Of a DNA stretch of 64,000 bases, positions 34,580 to 42,299 are shown in pieces (within the stretch, counting starts at the first letter, position 1; each line of letters opens with the position of its first letter). Source of the DNA: DATBLE01 sp963808815. Its GTDB lineage: Bacteria; Actinomycetota; Thermoleophilia; Gaiellales; Gaiellaceae. The DNA lies in NCBI GenBank assembly GCA_963808815.1, contig CAWEGI010000017.1:62001-126000 (forward strand), in the 5' to 3' direction. Both the position numbers and the translations under genes were made by a program. The notes beneath the pieces were generated by a model. The model searched no databases. It saw only the letters and a program-made list of their open reading frames with translations, and was not told the DNA's origin.

Positions 34580-35083
34580 GTGAACAGTGCCGTCCCCGAC
34601 GTTCTCGCTTCCGATCTCGACGTGATCTTCTGCGGGATCAACCCGGGCCGCGTATCCGCGGCGGCCGCGGCCCACTTCGCCAACCCGCGCAACGACTTCT
34701 GGCGACTCCTCCACGAGGCGGGGTTCACGCCCCGCCTGGTCGAGCCGTCCGAGCAGTTCGAGGTGCTTCAGTGGGGAGTCGGGCTGACCAATGCAGCGCC
34801 ACGGACCACGCGCGGGTCGGGGGACCTGCGTGCCGCCGACTTCGCCGGCACTGCCGTGCGGCTGGAGCGGCTGGCGGCCGAGTTGCGCCCGCGCGCGATC
34901 GGCTTTGTCGGCAAGGAGGCGTATCGCGGCCCGTTCCGCGAGCGGCCCGAGCACGGGCTGCAGGAACGCCGGTTGGGGCAGACGCTCCTGTTCGTCCTTC
35001 CGTCGACGTCGCCCGCGAATGCCGCCGTTCCCTACGCCGAGCGCCTGCGCTGGTTCGCCACCCTGCGGAAGCTGCTCGAATGA
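34580..35083 (+). CDS. mug: G/U mismatch-specific uracil-DNA glycosylase (Mug)
   Basis: A 167-residue uracil-DNA glycosylase of family 2, removing uracil or thymine-derived lesions opposite guanine. The active-site motif VIFCGINPGRVSAAAAAHFA (GINPG) and the C-terminal LFVLPSTSPANAAV motif are intact, with NDFWRLLHEAGF between them. The GTG at 34580 is the only suitable start. It follows ggt by 15 bases. Together with the AlkA-type glycosylase at 8734 it forms part of a base-excision repair set, but the two are not linked in an operon. Confidence 0.92.
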   Translation: MNSAVPDVLASDLDVIFCGINPGRVSAAAAAHFANPRNDFWRLLHEAGFTPRLVEPSEQFEVLQWGVGLTNAAPRTTRGSGDLRAADFAGTAVRLERLAAELRPRAIGFVGKEAYRGPFRERPEHGLQERRLGQTLLFVLPSTSPANAAVPYAERLRWFATLRKLLE

Positions 35084-35087
35084 ACGA

Positions 35088-35288
35088 CTACGCAGCTTCG
35101 AATTCGGGCAGGTCGCCCTCCGAGCTCTCCTGCTGGTGTTTCTCGAAGAGCCGGAGCAGCTGCTCGCCGAGGAGCCCCCCGCTCCGGCGTTCGGGATCGG
35201 ACTCCCTGATCACCGCAACCCTCGAGTCGCGGTCACCGTAGAGGCGGGTGTAGCACTCGGACTCGCTCAGGGGCCGGAGCCTCGTCAC
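35088..35288 (-). CDS. Small conserved-looking hypothetical protein, 66 aa
   Basis: GTG at 35288 to the stop at 35088 gives a 66-residue soluble protein: VTRLRPLSESECYTRLYGDR, RDSRVAVIRESDPERR, and a C-terminal SGGLLGEQLLRLFEKHQQES with an acidic end. The spaced Tyr/Cys and the charged helices look like a folded small domain rather than noise. A longer frame upstream is antisense to OsmC and is not credible. It converges on mug and diverges from the OsmC gene, with 48 bases between the two starts. No family is recognised. Confidence 0.55.
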   Translation of the reverse strand: MTRLRPLSESECYTRLYGDRDSRVAVIRESDPERRSGGLLGEQLLRLFEKHQQESSEGDLPEFEAA

Positions 35289-35336
35289 GGTCCGAACGTA
35301 GCTTCCGGACCGGACGGACCCGCTAGGTTCTTCCGC

Positions 35337-35729
35337 ATGGCTGAGCCAAGACCGAGGGTGTTCGAGTACGAGGTCGCCTACGACGGGACGGCCGTCGCCA
35401 CCGCGGAGGGCACGAGCGTCGAGGTGCCCGGGAACTGGTCGCCGGAGCACCTCGTCCTCGCCGCGCTGCTCGACTGCTCGCTGACCAGCCTTCGCTACCA
35501 CGCCGGACGCGAGGACGTGGCCGTGACGGCGAGCGGCGAGGCATCGGGGACGGTGACCCGGCGCGAGCAGGACGGCCGATTCGCGTTCCTCGACGTCGAG
35601 GCACGCTTCGACGTGCGGTTCGAGCCGACGCCGCCCGACCAGCGCGCGCTGCTCGAGAAGGCGGAGCGAGACTGCTTCGTCGGCGCGTCCCTCACCGCCC
35701 GTCCGCGCTACGTCTGGAACGTGGCGTGA
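35337..35729 (+). CDS. OsmC family protein
   Basis: A 130-residue OsmC/Ohr-like protein. This family contains thiol peroxidases that reduce organic hydroperoxides. Visible are the first beta-hairpin (FEYEVAYDGTAVATAEG), the helix with the first cysteine (SPEHLVLAALLDCSLTSLRY) and the second cysteine region (LLEKAERDCFVGASL). Both redox cysteines are present, so peroxidase activity is possible. The ATG at 35337 has no strong ribosome-binding site. Its stop overlaps the start of the epimerase gene (GTGA), so they are probably co-transcribed. Confidence 0.88.
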   Translation: MAEPRPRVFEYEVAYDGTAVATAEGTSVEVPGNWSPEHLVLAALLDCSLTSLRYHAGREDVAVTASGEASGTVTRREQDGRFAFLDVEARFDVRFEPTPPDQRALLEKAERDCFVGASLTARPRYVWNVA

Positions 35730-36763
35730 GAGACGAAGCCGAGCACAAAGGCGACAGCGAAGCTGTCGGTCTTGGTGTGAGGCGATGTCGTGAGGCCGGA
35801 GGCCTCAAGCTGCTCCTGATCGGCGGCCCGAAGTTCCTCGGCTACGCGCTGATCGAGGCCGCGCTCGCCCGCGGGCACGAGGTGACCACTTTCAACCGCG
35901 GCCAGACGAACCCCGGACTCTTTCCTCAAATCGAGAAGCTGCACGGCGACCGCGACGGCGGGCTCGCGCCGCTCGAGGGCCGCAGGTGGGACGCCGTGCT
36001 CGACACCTCCGGCTACGTCCCGCGGCACGTGCGCGACTCGGCCGCGCTGCTCGCCGGGGCTGCAGACCGGTACGTGTTCGTCTCCTCGATCTCCTACTAC
36101 GCCGACTACCGGGAGCCGCGCACCGAGACCGACCCGCCGGAGCAGCTCGGGGACAAGCCCGACGACCGGCTGCTCGCCGACTACTCCAACTACGGTGCGC
36201 TCAAGGCGCTGTGCGAGCAGGAGGCGGAACGAGCTTTCGGCGACCGCGCGCTCCTCGTGCGCCCGGGGCTGATCGTCGGCCCGAACGACCCCACCGACCG
36301 CTTCACCTACTGGCCGCGCCGGTCCGAACGCGGGGGGCCGATCCTCGCCCCTCCGGACCAGCCCGTGCAGATGGTCGACGTCCGCGATCTCGCCGACTGG
36401 ACGATTCGGCTGGTCGAGGACGGCGGCTCGGGACCGTACAACGCGACCTCGCCGCCCGGCGCGATCACCTTCGACTCGATGCTCGAGGCCTGCGGCGCGA
36501 CGGACGTCGTGCGCGTGACGGAGGAGTTCCTGGCCGAGCAGGGCGTCGAGGGCTGGATGGACCTGCCCTGCTGGATTCCACCCGCCGACACCGATCTTGC
36601 CGCCTTCCAGCTCGTGCCCGTCGACCGGGCCGTCGGCTCCGGCCTGACCTTCCGCCCACTCGCCGAGACGGCCCGGGACGTCCCCGATTGGACGGGCAAG
36701 GCGGGGCTGACGCCAGAACGCGAGGGCGAGCTCCTGGCGGCATGGGAGAATCGCGCGGCGTGA
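35726..36763 (+). CDS. NAD-dependent epimerase/dehydratase family protein
   Basis: A short-chain dehydrogenase/reductase of the extended type. The Rossmann motif is degenerate (LLLIGGPKFLGYALIEAALARG) and the active-site region is VFVSSISYYADYREPR with a later YSNYGALKALCEQEAER, giving Ser, Tyr and Lys. A C-terminal LTPEREGELLAAW closes it. Such proteins act on nucleotide-sugars or related carbonyls; close homologues occur in RNA-binding or sugar pathways. The GTG at 35726 overlaps the OsmC stop, but the first ~25 residues are not part of the fold. They begin with 21 bases identical to the start of the gene at 54470. A GTG at 35777 is an alternative start. Confidence 0.78.
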   Translation: MRDEAEHKGDSEAVGLGVRRCREAGGLKLLLIGGPKFLGYALIEAALARGHEVTTFNRGQTNPGLFPQIEKLHGDRDGGLAPLEGRRWDAVLDTSGYVPRHVRDSAALLAGAADRYVFVSSISYYADYREPRTETDPPEQLGDKPDDRLLADYSNYGALKALCEQEAERAFGDRALLVRPGLIVGPNDPTDRFTYWPRRSERGGPILAPPDQPVQMVDVRDLADWTIRLVEDGGSGPYNATSPPGAITFDSMLEACGATDVVRVTEEFLAEQGVEGWMDLPCWIPPADTDLAAFQLVPVDRAVGSGLTFRPLAETARDVPDWTGKAGLTPEREGELLAAWENRAA

Positions 36764-37920
36764 GTCTCGACGTCGCCGCCGCCCGCGCCCGGTTCACCGC
36801 CCTCCGACGCGACCTCGTCCTCCTCGACGCCCCCGGTGGATCACAGGTCCCCGACGAGGTGATCGATGCGATCGCCGCCTACCTGCGCGAGTCGAACGCG
36901 AATGTCAGCGGCCCCTACGAGACGAGCCGTCGCACCGAGGCCCTGGAGGAGCGCGCACGGTCCACGGCTGCGCGCTTCCTGGGCTGTGCGCCCGAGGAGA
37001 CCGTCTTCGGCCCGAACATGACGACGCTCAGCTTCGCGCTCTCGCGCACGGCCGGCCGGGAGTTCCGCCCGGGCGACGAGATCCTGTGCACGAAGCTCGA
37101 CCACGACGCGAACGTCTCGCCTTGGCTCGAGCTCGCGCACGACCGCGACCTGACCGTCCGCTTCGTCGACATCAACGAGGACACGACGCTCGACCTCGAC
37201 GACCTGGAGCGGCAGCTCACCGACCGGACGCGGGTCGTCGCCTTTCCGGTCGCGTCCAACGCGGTGGGCACGCTGACCGAGGTCCGCCGCATCGCCGATC
37301 TCGCGCACGGGGCCGGCGCGATCGCCTGGGCCGACGCCGTCCACTACGCCCCGCACGGACCGGTCGATGTCGCCGCGTTCGGCGTCGACGTGCTCATCTG
37401 CTCGCCGTACAAGTTCTTCGGGCCGCATCTGGGGATCGCGTTCGGCCGTCGCGACCTGCTCGAGTCGTGGCGCCCCTACAAGGTGCGTCCGGCGCCGGTC
37501 GAGCCGGTGGGCAAGCGCTTCGAGACCGGCACGCTCCCGTACGAGCTGCTCGCCGGCTTCGTCGCGGCAGTCGAGTACGTCCAGTCGCTCGGCTGGGAGG
37601 ACATCACCGCCTGGGAGCGGTCGCTGGGCGAGCGGTTCCTCGCCGGCCTCCCGCCGGCGATCACGCTCCACGGGCTGCCCGGGATGGACGGTCGCGTGCC
37701 GACGTTCGCCTTCTCGGTCGACGGAATATCCGCCGAGGAGGCGGCGGCGAGGCTCGGCGAGCGCGGCTTTGCCGTGTGGCACGGCAACTACTACGCACTC
37801 GAAGTGATGAAACGACTCGGCCTCGAGGACGACGGCGGCGCCGTCCGGGTCGGCTTCGTCCACTACAACACGCCCGACGAGGTCGACCGGCTCCTCGCGG
37901 AGCTCGCCCGGCTGGAGTGA
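36760..37920 (+). CDS. Cysteine-desulfurase-like class V aminotransferase
   Basis: A 386-residue PLP enzyme of fold type I, class V, related to SufS/CsdA. It has LLDAPGGSQVPDEVIDAIAAYL at the N-terminus, TKLDHDANVSPWLELA, ASNAVGTLTEVRRIADLAH and WADAVHYAPHGPVD, the Asp that contacts the PLP ring. The internal lysine region is ICSPYKFFGPHLGIAFG. The C-terminal cysteine loop of true desulfurases is not visible, so lyase or epimerase-like activity is possible. The GTG at 36760 overlaps the epimerase stop; an in-frame ATG at 36742 would add six residues. It is followed by the glycosyltransferase gene through another GTGA overlap. Confidence 0.85.
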   Translation: MSLDVAAARARFTALRRDLVLLDAPGGSQVPDEVIDAIAAYLRESNANVSGPYETSRRTEALEERARSTAARFLGCAPEETVFGPNMTTLSFALSRTAGREFRPGDEILCTKLDHDANVSPWLELAHDRDLTVRFVDINEDTTLDLDDLERQLTDRTRVVAFPVASNAVGTLTEVRRIADLAHGAGAIAWADAVHYAPHGPVDVAAFGVDVLICSPYKFFGPHLGIAFGRRDLLESWRPYKVRPAPVEPVGKRFETGTLPYELLAGFVAAVEYVQSLGWEDITAWERSLGERFLAGLPPAITLHGLPGMDGRVPTFAFSVDGISAEEAAARLGERGFAVWHGNYYALEVMKRLGLEDDGGAVRVGFVHYNTPDEVDRLLAELARLE

Positions 37921-39908
37921 CCCGCCGGAGCGAATGGGCGGCGCTGGTCGCGCTCGTCCTCCTCTCGACCGCGTTCCGGGCTTGGGCGGCAGTCGAGGTG
38001 CCCGTCCCCTGGATCGCACCGGACGAGATGGTGTACGGGATGCTCGGCCGCAGTCTGTGGCTGCACGGCTCGCTGGCGATCCTCGGCGGGCCGACGCCGT
38101 ACTACTCGCTGCTCACACCGCTGCTCGCCGGTTTCCCGCTGGCCGCGTTCGGGCTCGGCACCGGCTACGACCTGCTGCAGGGGCTCCAGGCCCTCGTGAT
38201 GTCGCTGGCGGCGGTGCCGGTCTTCCTCTGGGCACGCACGCTCGTCCCCCGGTGGAGCGCCCTGACCGCGGCCGCCCTCACACTCGCGACCCCGGTGCTC
38301 GCCTACTCGGGCCTGGTGATGACCGAGGTGCTCTTCTATCCGCTGCTGGTCACTGCCGCCTGGGCGGGCGCGGCGGCGATCGCCCGCCCTACCCGGGCCA
38401 ACCAGATCCTGCTCCTGGCCGCGTTCGTCGCCGTCTGCGCAACCCGCATCCAGGCGATCGTGCTCGTGCCGGCGCTCGTCACAGCGGCGCTGCTCGACGC
38501 CTTTCTCGCCCGCTCGTGGGGGCGCCTCAGGCGCCAGCTGCCCGCAGCGGTCGGCCTCGCCGTCCTGTTGGCCGGGTGGGCGGTGTGGCGACTGGCGACC
38601 GGGAAAGGGGCGCTCGGCGGTTACGACGTCGTCGCCAGCACCTCGTACAGCGTCGGCGCCGCCGCCCGCTTCGTCCTCTACCACGGAGCCTCGCTGCTGA
38701 TCCTCTGCGGTCTCTTCCCGCTCGCCGCCGTCGCCGTCAAGCTGGTCGAGGGGCTTCGCCGGGGCGAGCAGGACGAGAGAGTGCGCGCCTACCTGGCGGT
38801 CACGGCCTCGCTCTGCGTATGGGTTGTCCTCGAGGTCGGCGCCTTCGCCTCGCGCTATTCGGACCGGATCGTCGAGCGCAACCTGATCGGGCTGGCGCCG
38901 GTGTTGTTCATCGGGCTCGTGCTGTGGCTCGCCCGCGGCCCGGACGGCGGGTACGTGGTCCGCGGCGCGGTCGCGGCGGGTGCCCTGGCCGTGCTCCTGA
39001 TCCTGCCGGTCCGCCGCTACGTCGACATCTACGGCATGCACGACGCACTGACGCTGATCCCGATGTTCAAGCTCTCAACGCTGACGTCGCTCTCGACGAT
39101 GGCCTGGGTGTACCGGGCCGTGGCGGTGGCGGCGGCCGCCGCGTTCGCGTTCGTGCCAAGGCGCGGGTTGCAGTGGGTGCCGTTCGCGCTGATCGTTGCG
39201 CTGGTCGCTGCGTCGGTCGTCTCGAGCCGCTTCGTCGTCGACGAGGCGAGGGCCCAGCAACGCGCGTTCCTCGGGGACGATCCGTCGTGGGCCGACCACG
39301 CCGGCGGGTCGCGCATCGCCTACCTCTACGACGGCGAGCCGTCGTGGCCGGGCGTGTGGGAGACAGTCTTCTTCAATACCAACATCGACCGGGTCTACGA
39401 CCTCAACGTCGCGACCGTGCCCGGGCCGCTGCCGCAGGACGACGTGACGGTGCGCCCGGACGGGACGGTGGTGGGGCCGCCGTCGCACCTGGCCAGGACG
39501 AGGTACGCGATCGTGTCGAACTGGATCAAGCTGCACGGCGAGCGGAGGGGCGAAGTGACCCAACAGGGGCTGAACCAGACCGGGCTCGTCCTCTGGAAGC
39601 TCGAGCAGCCGCTCCGGCTCCGTTCGTGGATCTCCGGCCTGGAGCCGAACGGCGACATCTCGGGTGAGGCCCGGCTGGTCGCCTACAACTGCAAGTCCGG
39701 GACGTTCAGCGTCACGCTGCTGATCAAACAGGCGGAGACCGTGGACATCTCGATCGACGGCAACCCCGTCCGCCACCTCGAGTTCCCGGGGCCGACGACC
39801 TGGCACGGCGACCTGCCGGTTCCCGAGCGGGCGGGCGGGACCTGCACGCTCACGGTCAAGCCCACCGGTCTGGCCGGCACGACCGTGTTCGAGTTCCACC
39901 GCGGCTGA
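37917..39908 (+). CDS. Polytopic membrane glycosyltransferase-like protein
   Basis: A 663-residue protein with about 12 hydrophobic segments and a C-terminal ~190-residue extracytoplasmic domain. This is the layout of GT-C (family 39/83/87-like) glycosyltransferases that use polyprenyl-phosphate sugars. The first loop contains WIAPDEMVYGMLGRSLW with the acidic residues expected at the catalytic position. The C-terminal domain is beta-rich (KSGTFSVTLLIKQAETVDIS, CTLTVKPTGLAGTTVFEFHRG). The start GTG overlaps the aminotransferase stop. Specificity is unknown. With the O-antigen-ligase-like proteins at 2876 and 47705 it indicates surface glycan synthesis. Confidence 0.75.
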   Translation: MTRRSEWAALVALVLLSTAFRAWAAVEVPVPWIAPDEMVYGMLGRSLWLHGSLAILGGPTPYYSLLTPLLAGFPLAAFGLGTGYDLLQGLQALVMSLAAVPVFLWARTLVPRWSALTAAALTLATPVLAYSGLVMTEVLFYPLLVTAAWAGAAAIARPTRANQILLLAAFVAVCATRIQAIVLVPALVTAALLDAFLARSWGRLRRQLPAAVGLAVLLAGWAVWRLATGKGALGGYDVVASTSYSVGAAARFVLYHGASLLILCGLFPLAAVAVKLVEGLRRGEQDERVRAYLAVTASLCVWVVLEVGAFASRYSDRIVERNLIGLAPVLFIGLVLWLARGPDGGYVVRGAVAAGALAVLLILPVRRYVDIYGMHDALTLIPMFKLSTLTSLSTMAWVYRAVAVAAAAAFAFVPRRGLQWVPFALIVALVAASVVSSRFVVDEARAQQRAFLGDDPSWADHAGGSRIAYLYDGEPSWPGVWETVFFNTNIDRVYDLNVATVPGPLPQDDVTVRPDGTVVGPPSHLARTRYAIVSNWIKLHGERRGEVTQQGLNQTGLVLWKLEQPLRLRSWISGLEPNGDISGEARLVAYNCKSGTFSVTLLIKQAETVDISIDGNPVRHLEFPGPTTWHGDLPVPERAGGTCTLTVKPTGLAGTTVFEFHRG

Positions 39909-39936
39909 GCGGGCGACCACGGCTACGATCCGGGAC

Positions 39937-41202
39937 ATGTCCGTCTTCGAGCGCCAGACCCTGGACAACGGCCTACGGGTCTTGACTGCTCCGATGCCCA
40001 CGGCCCAGTCCGTCTCCTGCTTCGTGATGCTCGCGGCCGGCTCGCGCTACGAGACCCGTGAGTCGAGCGGGATCGCGCACTTCGCCGAGCACATGTTCTT
40101 CAAGGGGACGGAGCGGCGGCCCACCGCACGGGACCTCGCCGGCGAGGTCGACTCGATCGGCGGCGAGTTCAACGCGTTCACCGGCAAGGAGTACACGGCG
40201 TACTACGTCAGGTGCGCGGCCGAGCACCGCGACGTCGCGCTCGACGTGATCGTGGACATGCTCCGGAACTCGAAGTTCGACGCCGGCGAGATCGACCGCG
40301 AGAAGGGCGTGATCATCGAGGAGATGAACATGTACTTCGACACGCCCCGCGACTTCGTCGACGGGGTATACGAGGAACTCGTCTACGGGGACCACCCTCT
40401 CGGCTGGGACATCATCGGCCGGAAGGAGACGGTGCAGGGAGCGACCCGCGACTCGTTCCTCGAATACACCGGCCACTGGTACAAGCCGTCGCGGATGGTG
40501 GTCGGCGTCGGCGGACGGATCGGCGACGACCTGGTGGGGCGGATCGCCGAGCTCTTCGGCGACCTCGAGGACGCACCGACAGGCGCGCCGCTGCCGGCGC
40601 TGATCTCACCGAACGGCTCGCGGGTCAAGGTGCATACGAAGGCGTCCGACCAGGCCCATGTCTGCCTCGGCGTCCGCAGCCGGCCGATCGCCGATCCTGA
40701 CCGCTACGTGCTGATGGTGCTCTCGACCGTGCTGGGCGGCGGGATGTCGTCCCGGCTCTTCACGGAGGTTCGCGAACGCCGAGGTCTCGCCTACTACGTT
40801 TTCGCCACGAACCACGCATACACCGACGCCGGTTCTCTGTACGCGCAGGCCGGTGTCGACATCGAGCGGATCGACGACGCGGTCGAGACGGTCGCGGCCG
40901 AACTCCGCAAGATCGCGGCAGAAGCCGTTCCCGATGAGGAGCTCCTGAAGGCGAAGAGCTTCGCCAAGGGCCGCTTCGCGCTCCAGATCGAGAGCCCGCA
41001 CGGGCTGATCATGTTCGGCCTCAGGCGGGAAGTGCTGGAAGGCCAGGCACCGGAGCCGGACGAGGTGGTAGCGGGAATCGAAGCCGTGACCGCAGAAGAT
41101 GTCCAGCGCGTGGCGCGCGACCTGATCGACGACGGCGCCCTCCGGCTCGCGGTGATCGGCCCGTTCGACGACGCAGACCGGTTCGAGCAGCTGCTCGGCT
41201 GA
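39937..41202 (+). CDS. M16 family zinc peptidase (mitochondrial processing peptidase-like)
   Basis: A 421-residue insulinase-family peptidase. The inverted zinc motif HFAEHMFFKGTERRPT (HxxEH, residues ~48-52) is followed by the downstream glutamate of GVIIEEMNMY, so the active site is complete. The C-terminal half contains LGGGMSSRLFTEVRERRGLAYYVF, the family's arginine/tyrosine substrate-binding signature. In bacteria these often act near the polynucleotide phosphorylase or dapB genes, which are not here. ATG at 39937; 28 bases after the glycosyltransferase stop. A GC-rich hairpin follows its stop. Confidence 0.92.
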   Translation: MSVFERQTLDNGLRVLTAPMPTAQSVSCFVMLAAGSRYETRESSGIAHFAEHMFFKGTERRPTARDLAGEVDSIGGEFNAFTGKEYTAYYVRCAAEHRDVALDVIVDMLRNSKFDAGEIDREKGVIIEEMNMYFDTPRDFVDGVYEELVYGDHPLGWDIIGRKETVQGATRDSFLEYTGHWYKPSRMVVGVGGRIGDDLVGRIAELFGDLEDAPTGAPLPALISPNGSRVKVHTKASDQAHVCLGVRSRPIADPDRYVLMVLSTVLGGGMSSRLFTEVRERRGLAYYVFATNHAYTDAGSLYAQAGVDIERIDDAVETVAAELRKIAAEAVPDEELLKAKSFAKGRFALQIESPHGLIMFGLRREVLEGQAPEPDEVVAGIEAVTAEDVQRVARDLIDDGALRLAVIGPFDDADRFEQLLG

Positions 41203-41317
41203 ACCGCCCGCGCCCGCGGGCCTCCACCAGTCAAGGCGCGTGCCCGAAGCACGGGAGCCCGGTCGATCGGCCCGGCGCCCGGGTTGGCCAGGTCCCCAGC
41301 AGCCTTGGCTAACGTCG

Positions 41318-41395
41318 TGACGTTTTCAACCCAGCCTCTGAGACTGGGTTGAAACGATTGCGCCACGATTCATCCACAGGGGTACTGGCGCCGTT
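41318..41395. repeat. REP-like hairpin with conserved tail, copy 2 (next to RAYT)
   Basis: CGTTTTCAACCCAG (41321-41334) pairs with CTGGGTTGAAACG (41344-41356) with a single bulged T and a 9-nt loop. A tail (GATTGCGCCACGATTC, ATCCACAGGGGTAC) runs towards the transposase. The same hairpin-plus-tail arrangement, diverged, is at 5018-5080. A palindrome beside a RAYT gene is the defining arrangement of REP elements. Confidence 0.65.
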
Positions 41396-41417
41396 CGACG
41401 TCGATAGCGTCGCCTTC

Positions 41418-41862
41418 ATGGGATACGTACTGAGAAGCTCGCTACCCGACGGGTGCTTTCACGTCTGGATCCGCGGGGTCTGCGGCATTCCACCCCTTTC
41501 CCGCACCTCAGGATCGGAGCGCCGCGCTCGGGATGCTCATGAAGGCGGCCGCCCGGTTCGAGCTCCGCGTCGAGGCTGCGTGCGTCATGACCACGCACTA
41601 CCACGCTGTCGTCGTCGGGACCCGTGCGAGCCTCTCGCCGGCGATGCAGTGGTTCCACTCGCGCTACGCGCGCGCGTTCAACCGACGCTACGGACGGTTC
41701 GGCAGCGTCTTCGCCGAGCGCTTTCAGTGCCGAACGGTCGACGAGGACGGCGTCTTCGACCGGTGCGGATACGTCCTCTGGAATCCGGTCAAGGCCGGCC
41801 TCTGCGATCGGGTCGAGGAGTGGCCGTGGTCGTACAGCCGGCTCCGCGCCGGCGTCTACTAG
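41418..41862 (+). CDS. REP-associated tyrosine transposase (Y1/RAYT); one apparent frameshift
   Basis: A protein of about 148 residues of the Y1 (IS200-like) transposase family. The HUH metal motif is intact (CVMTTHYHAVVVG) and the tyrosine region YVLWNPVKAGLCDRVEEWPW is present. In characterised RAYTs these nick single-stranded REP hairpins. The N-terminal GYVLRSSLPDGCFHVWIRGV is in a different frame from the rest; the break lies near 41485-41500 and 445 bases is not a multiple of three. No second transposon gene is nearby, as expected for a domesticated RAYT. It is immediately preceded by a REP-like hairpin. Its stop shares CTAG with the convergent gene. Confidence 0.78.
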
Positions 41863-42299
41863 AGCGTCGCGAAGTCCTCGTCGAAATGCTCCCGGTCCTC
41901 GGGGTCACCGATCGCATCGCCTGCCTGTCGCGCACGTGCACGCCACTCACCCGCAGCGGCCGCGTCGCCCGCGACCGCGGACGCGCGCGCGAGCGCCTCG
42001 TACGCGTACGCGAGATCCCAGTCGCCGACCCCTGCCTCCTCGACCCGCTCCAGGCACCGCCGCCCGTGCCAGAGCGCCGGTTCCGCCCGGCCGAGCACGC
42101 AGTACACGCGGGAGATCAGCCACTCCCCGCGCGCGAGGTTCTCGGGGCGGCACTCGGGCGCCTCGCCCCAGTTGTACCGCGAGGCGTGCGCCATGTGGAG
42201 CATCCTGTCGTCGTCCTCGCGAGACCCGAGCAGTTCCCACGTCCCGTCGAACAGCGCCACACCGCGCTGCCGCTCCTCCGAGTGCGACTCGGCGCTCAC
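41859..42299 (-). CDS. Hypothetical helical protein, 146 aa
   Basis: A soluble Ala/Glu-rich protein with a pattern of helical pairs (LHMAHASRYNWGEAPECRPENLARGEW, LISRVYCVLGRAEPALWHGRRCL, LAYAYEALARASAVAGDAAAAGEW) resembling TPR-like repeats. The conserved-looking HASRYNWG and a C-terminal DPEDREHFDEDFATL give it a distinct character. I recognise it only as a conserved hypothetical type. The GTG at 42299 overlaps the acetyl-CoA synthetase stop (GTGA), so it is co-transcribed behind acs. The stop codon shares CTAG with the convergent RAYT gene. Confidence 0.65.
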   Translation of the reverse strand: MSAESHSEERQRGVALFDGTWELLGSREDDDRMLHMAHASRYNWGEAPECRPENLARGEWLISRVYCVLGRAEPALWHGRRCLERVEEAGVGDWDLAYAYEALARASAVAGDAAAAGEWRARARQAGDAIGDPEDREHFDEDFATL

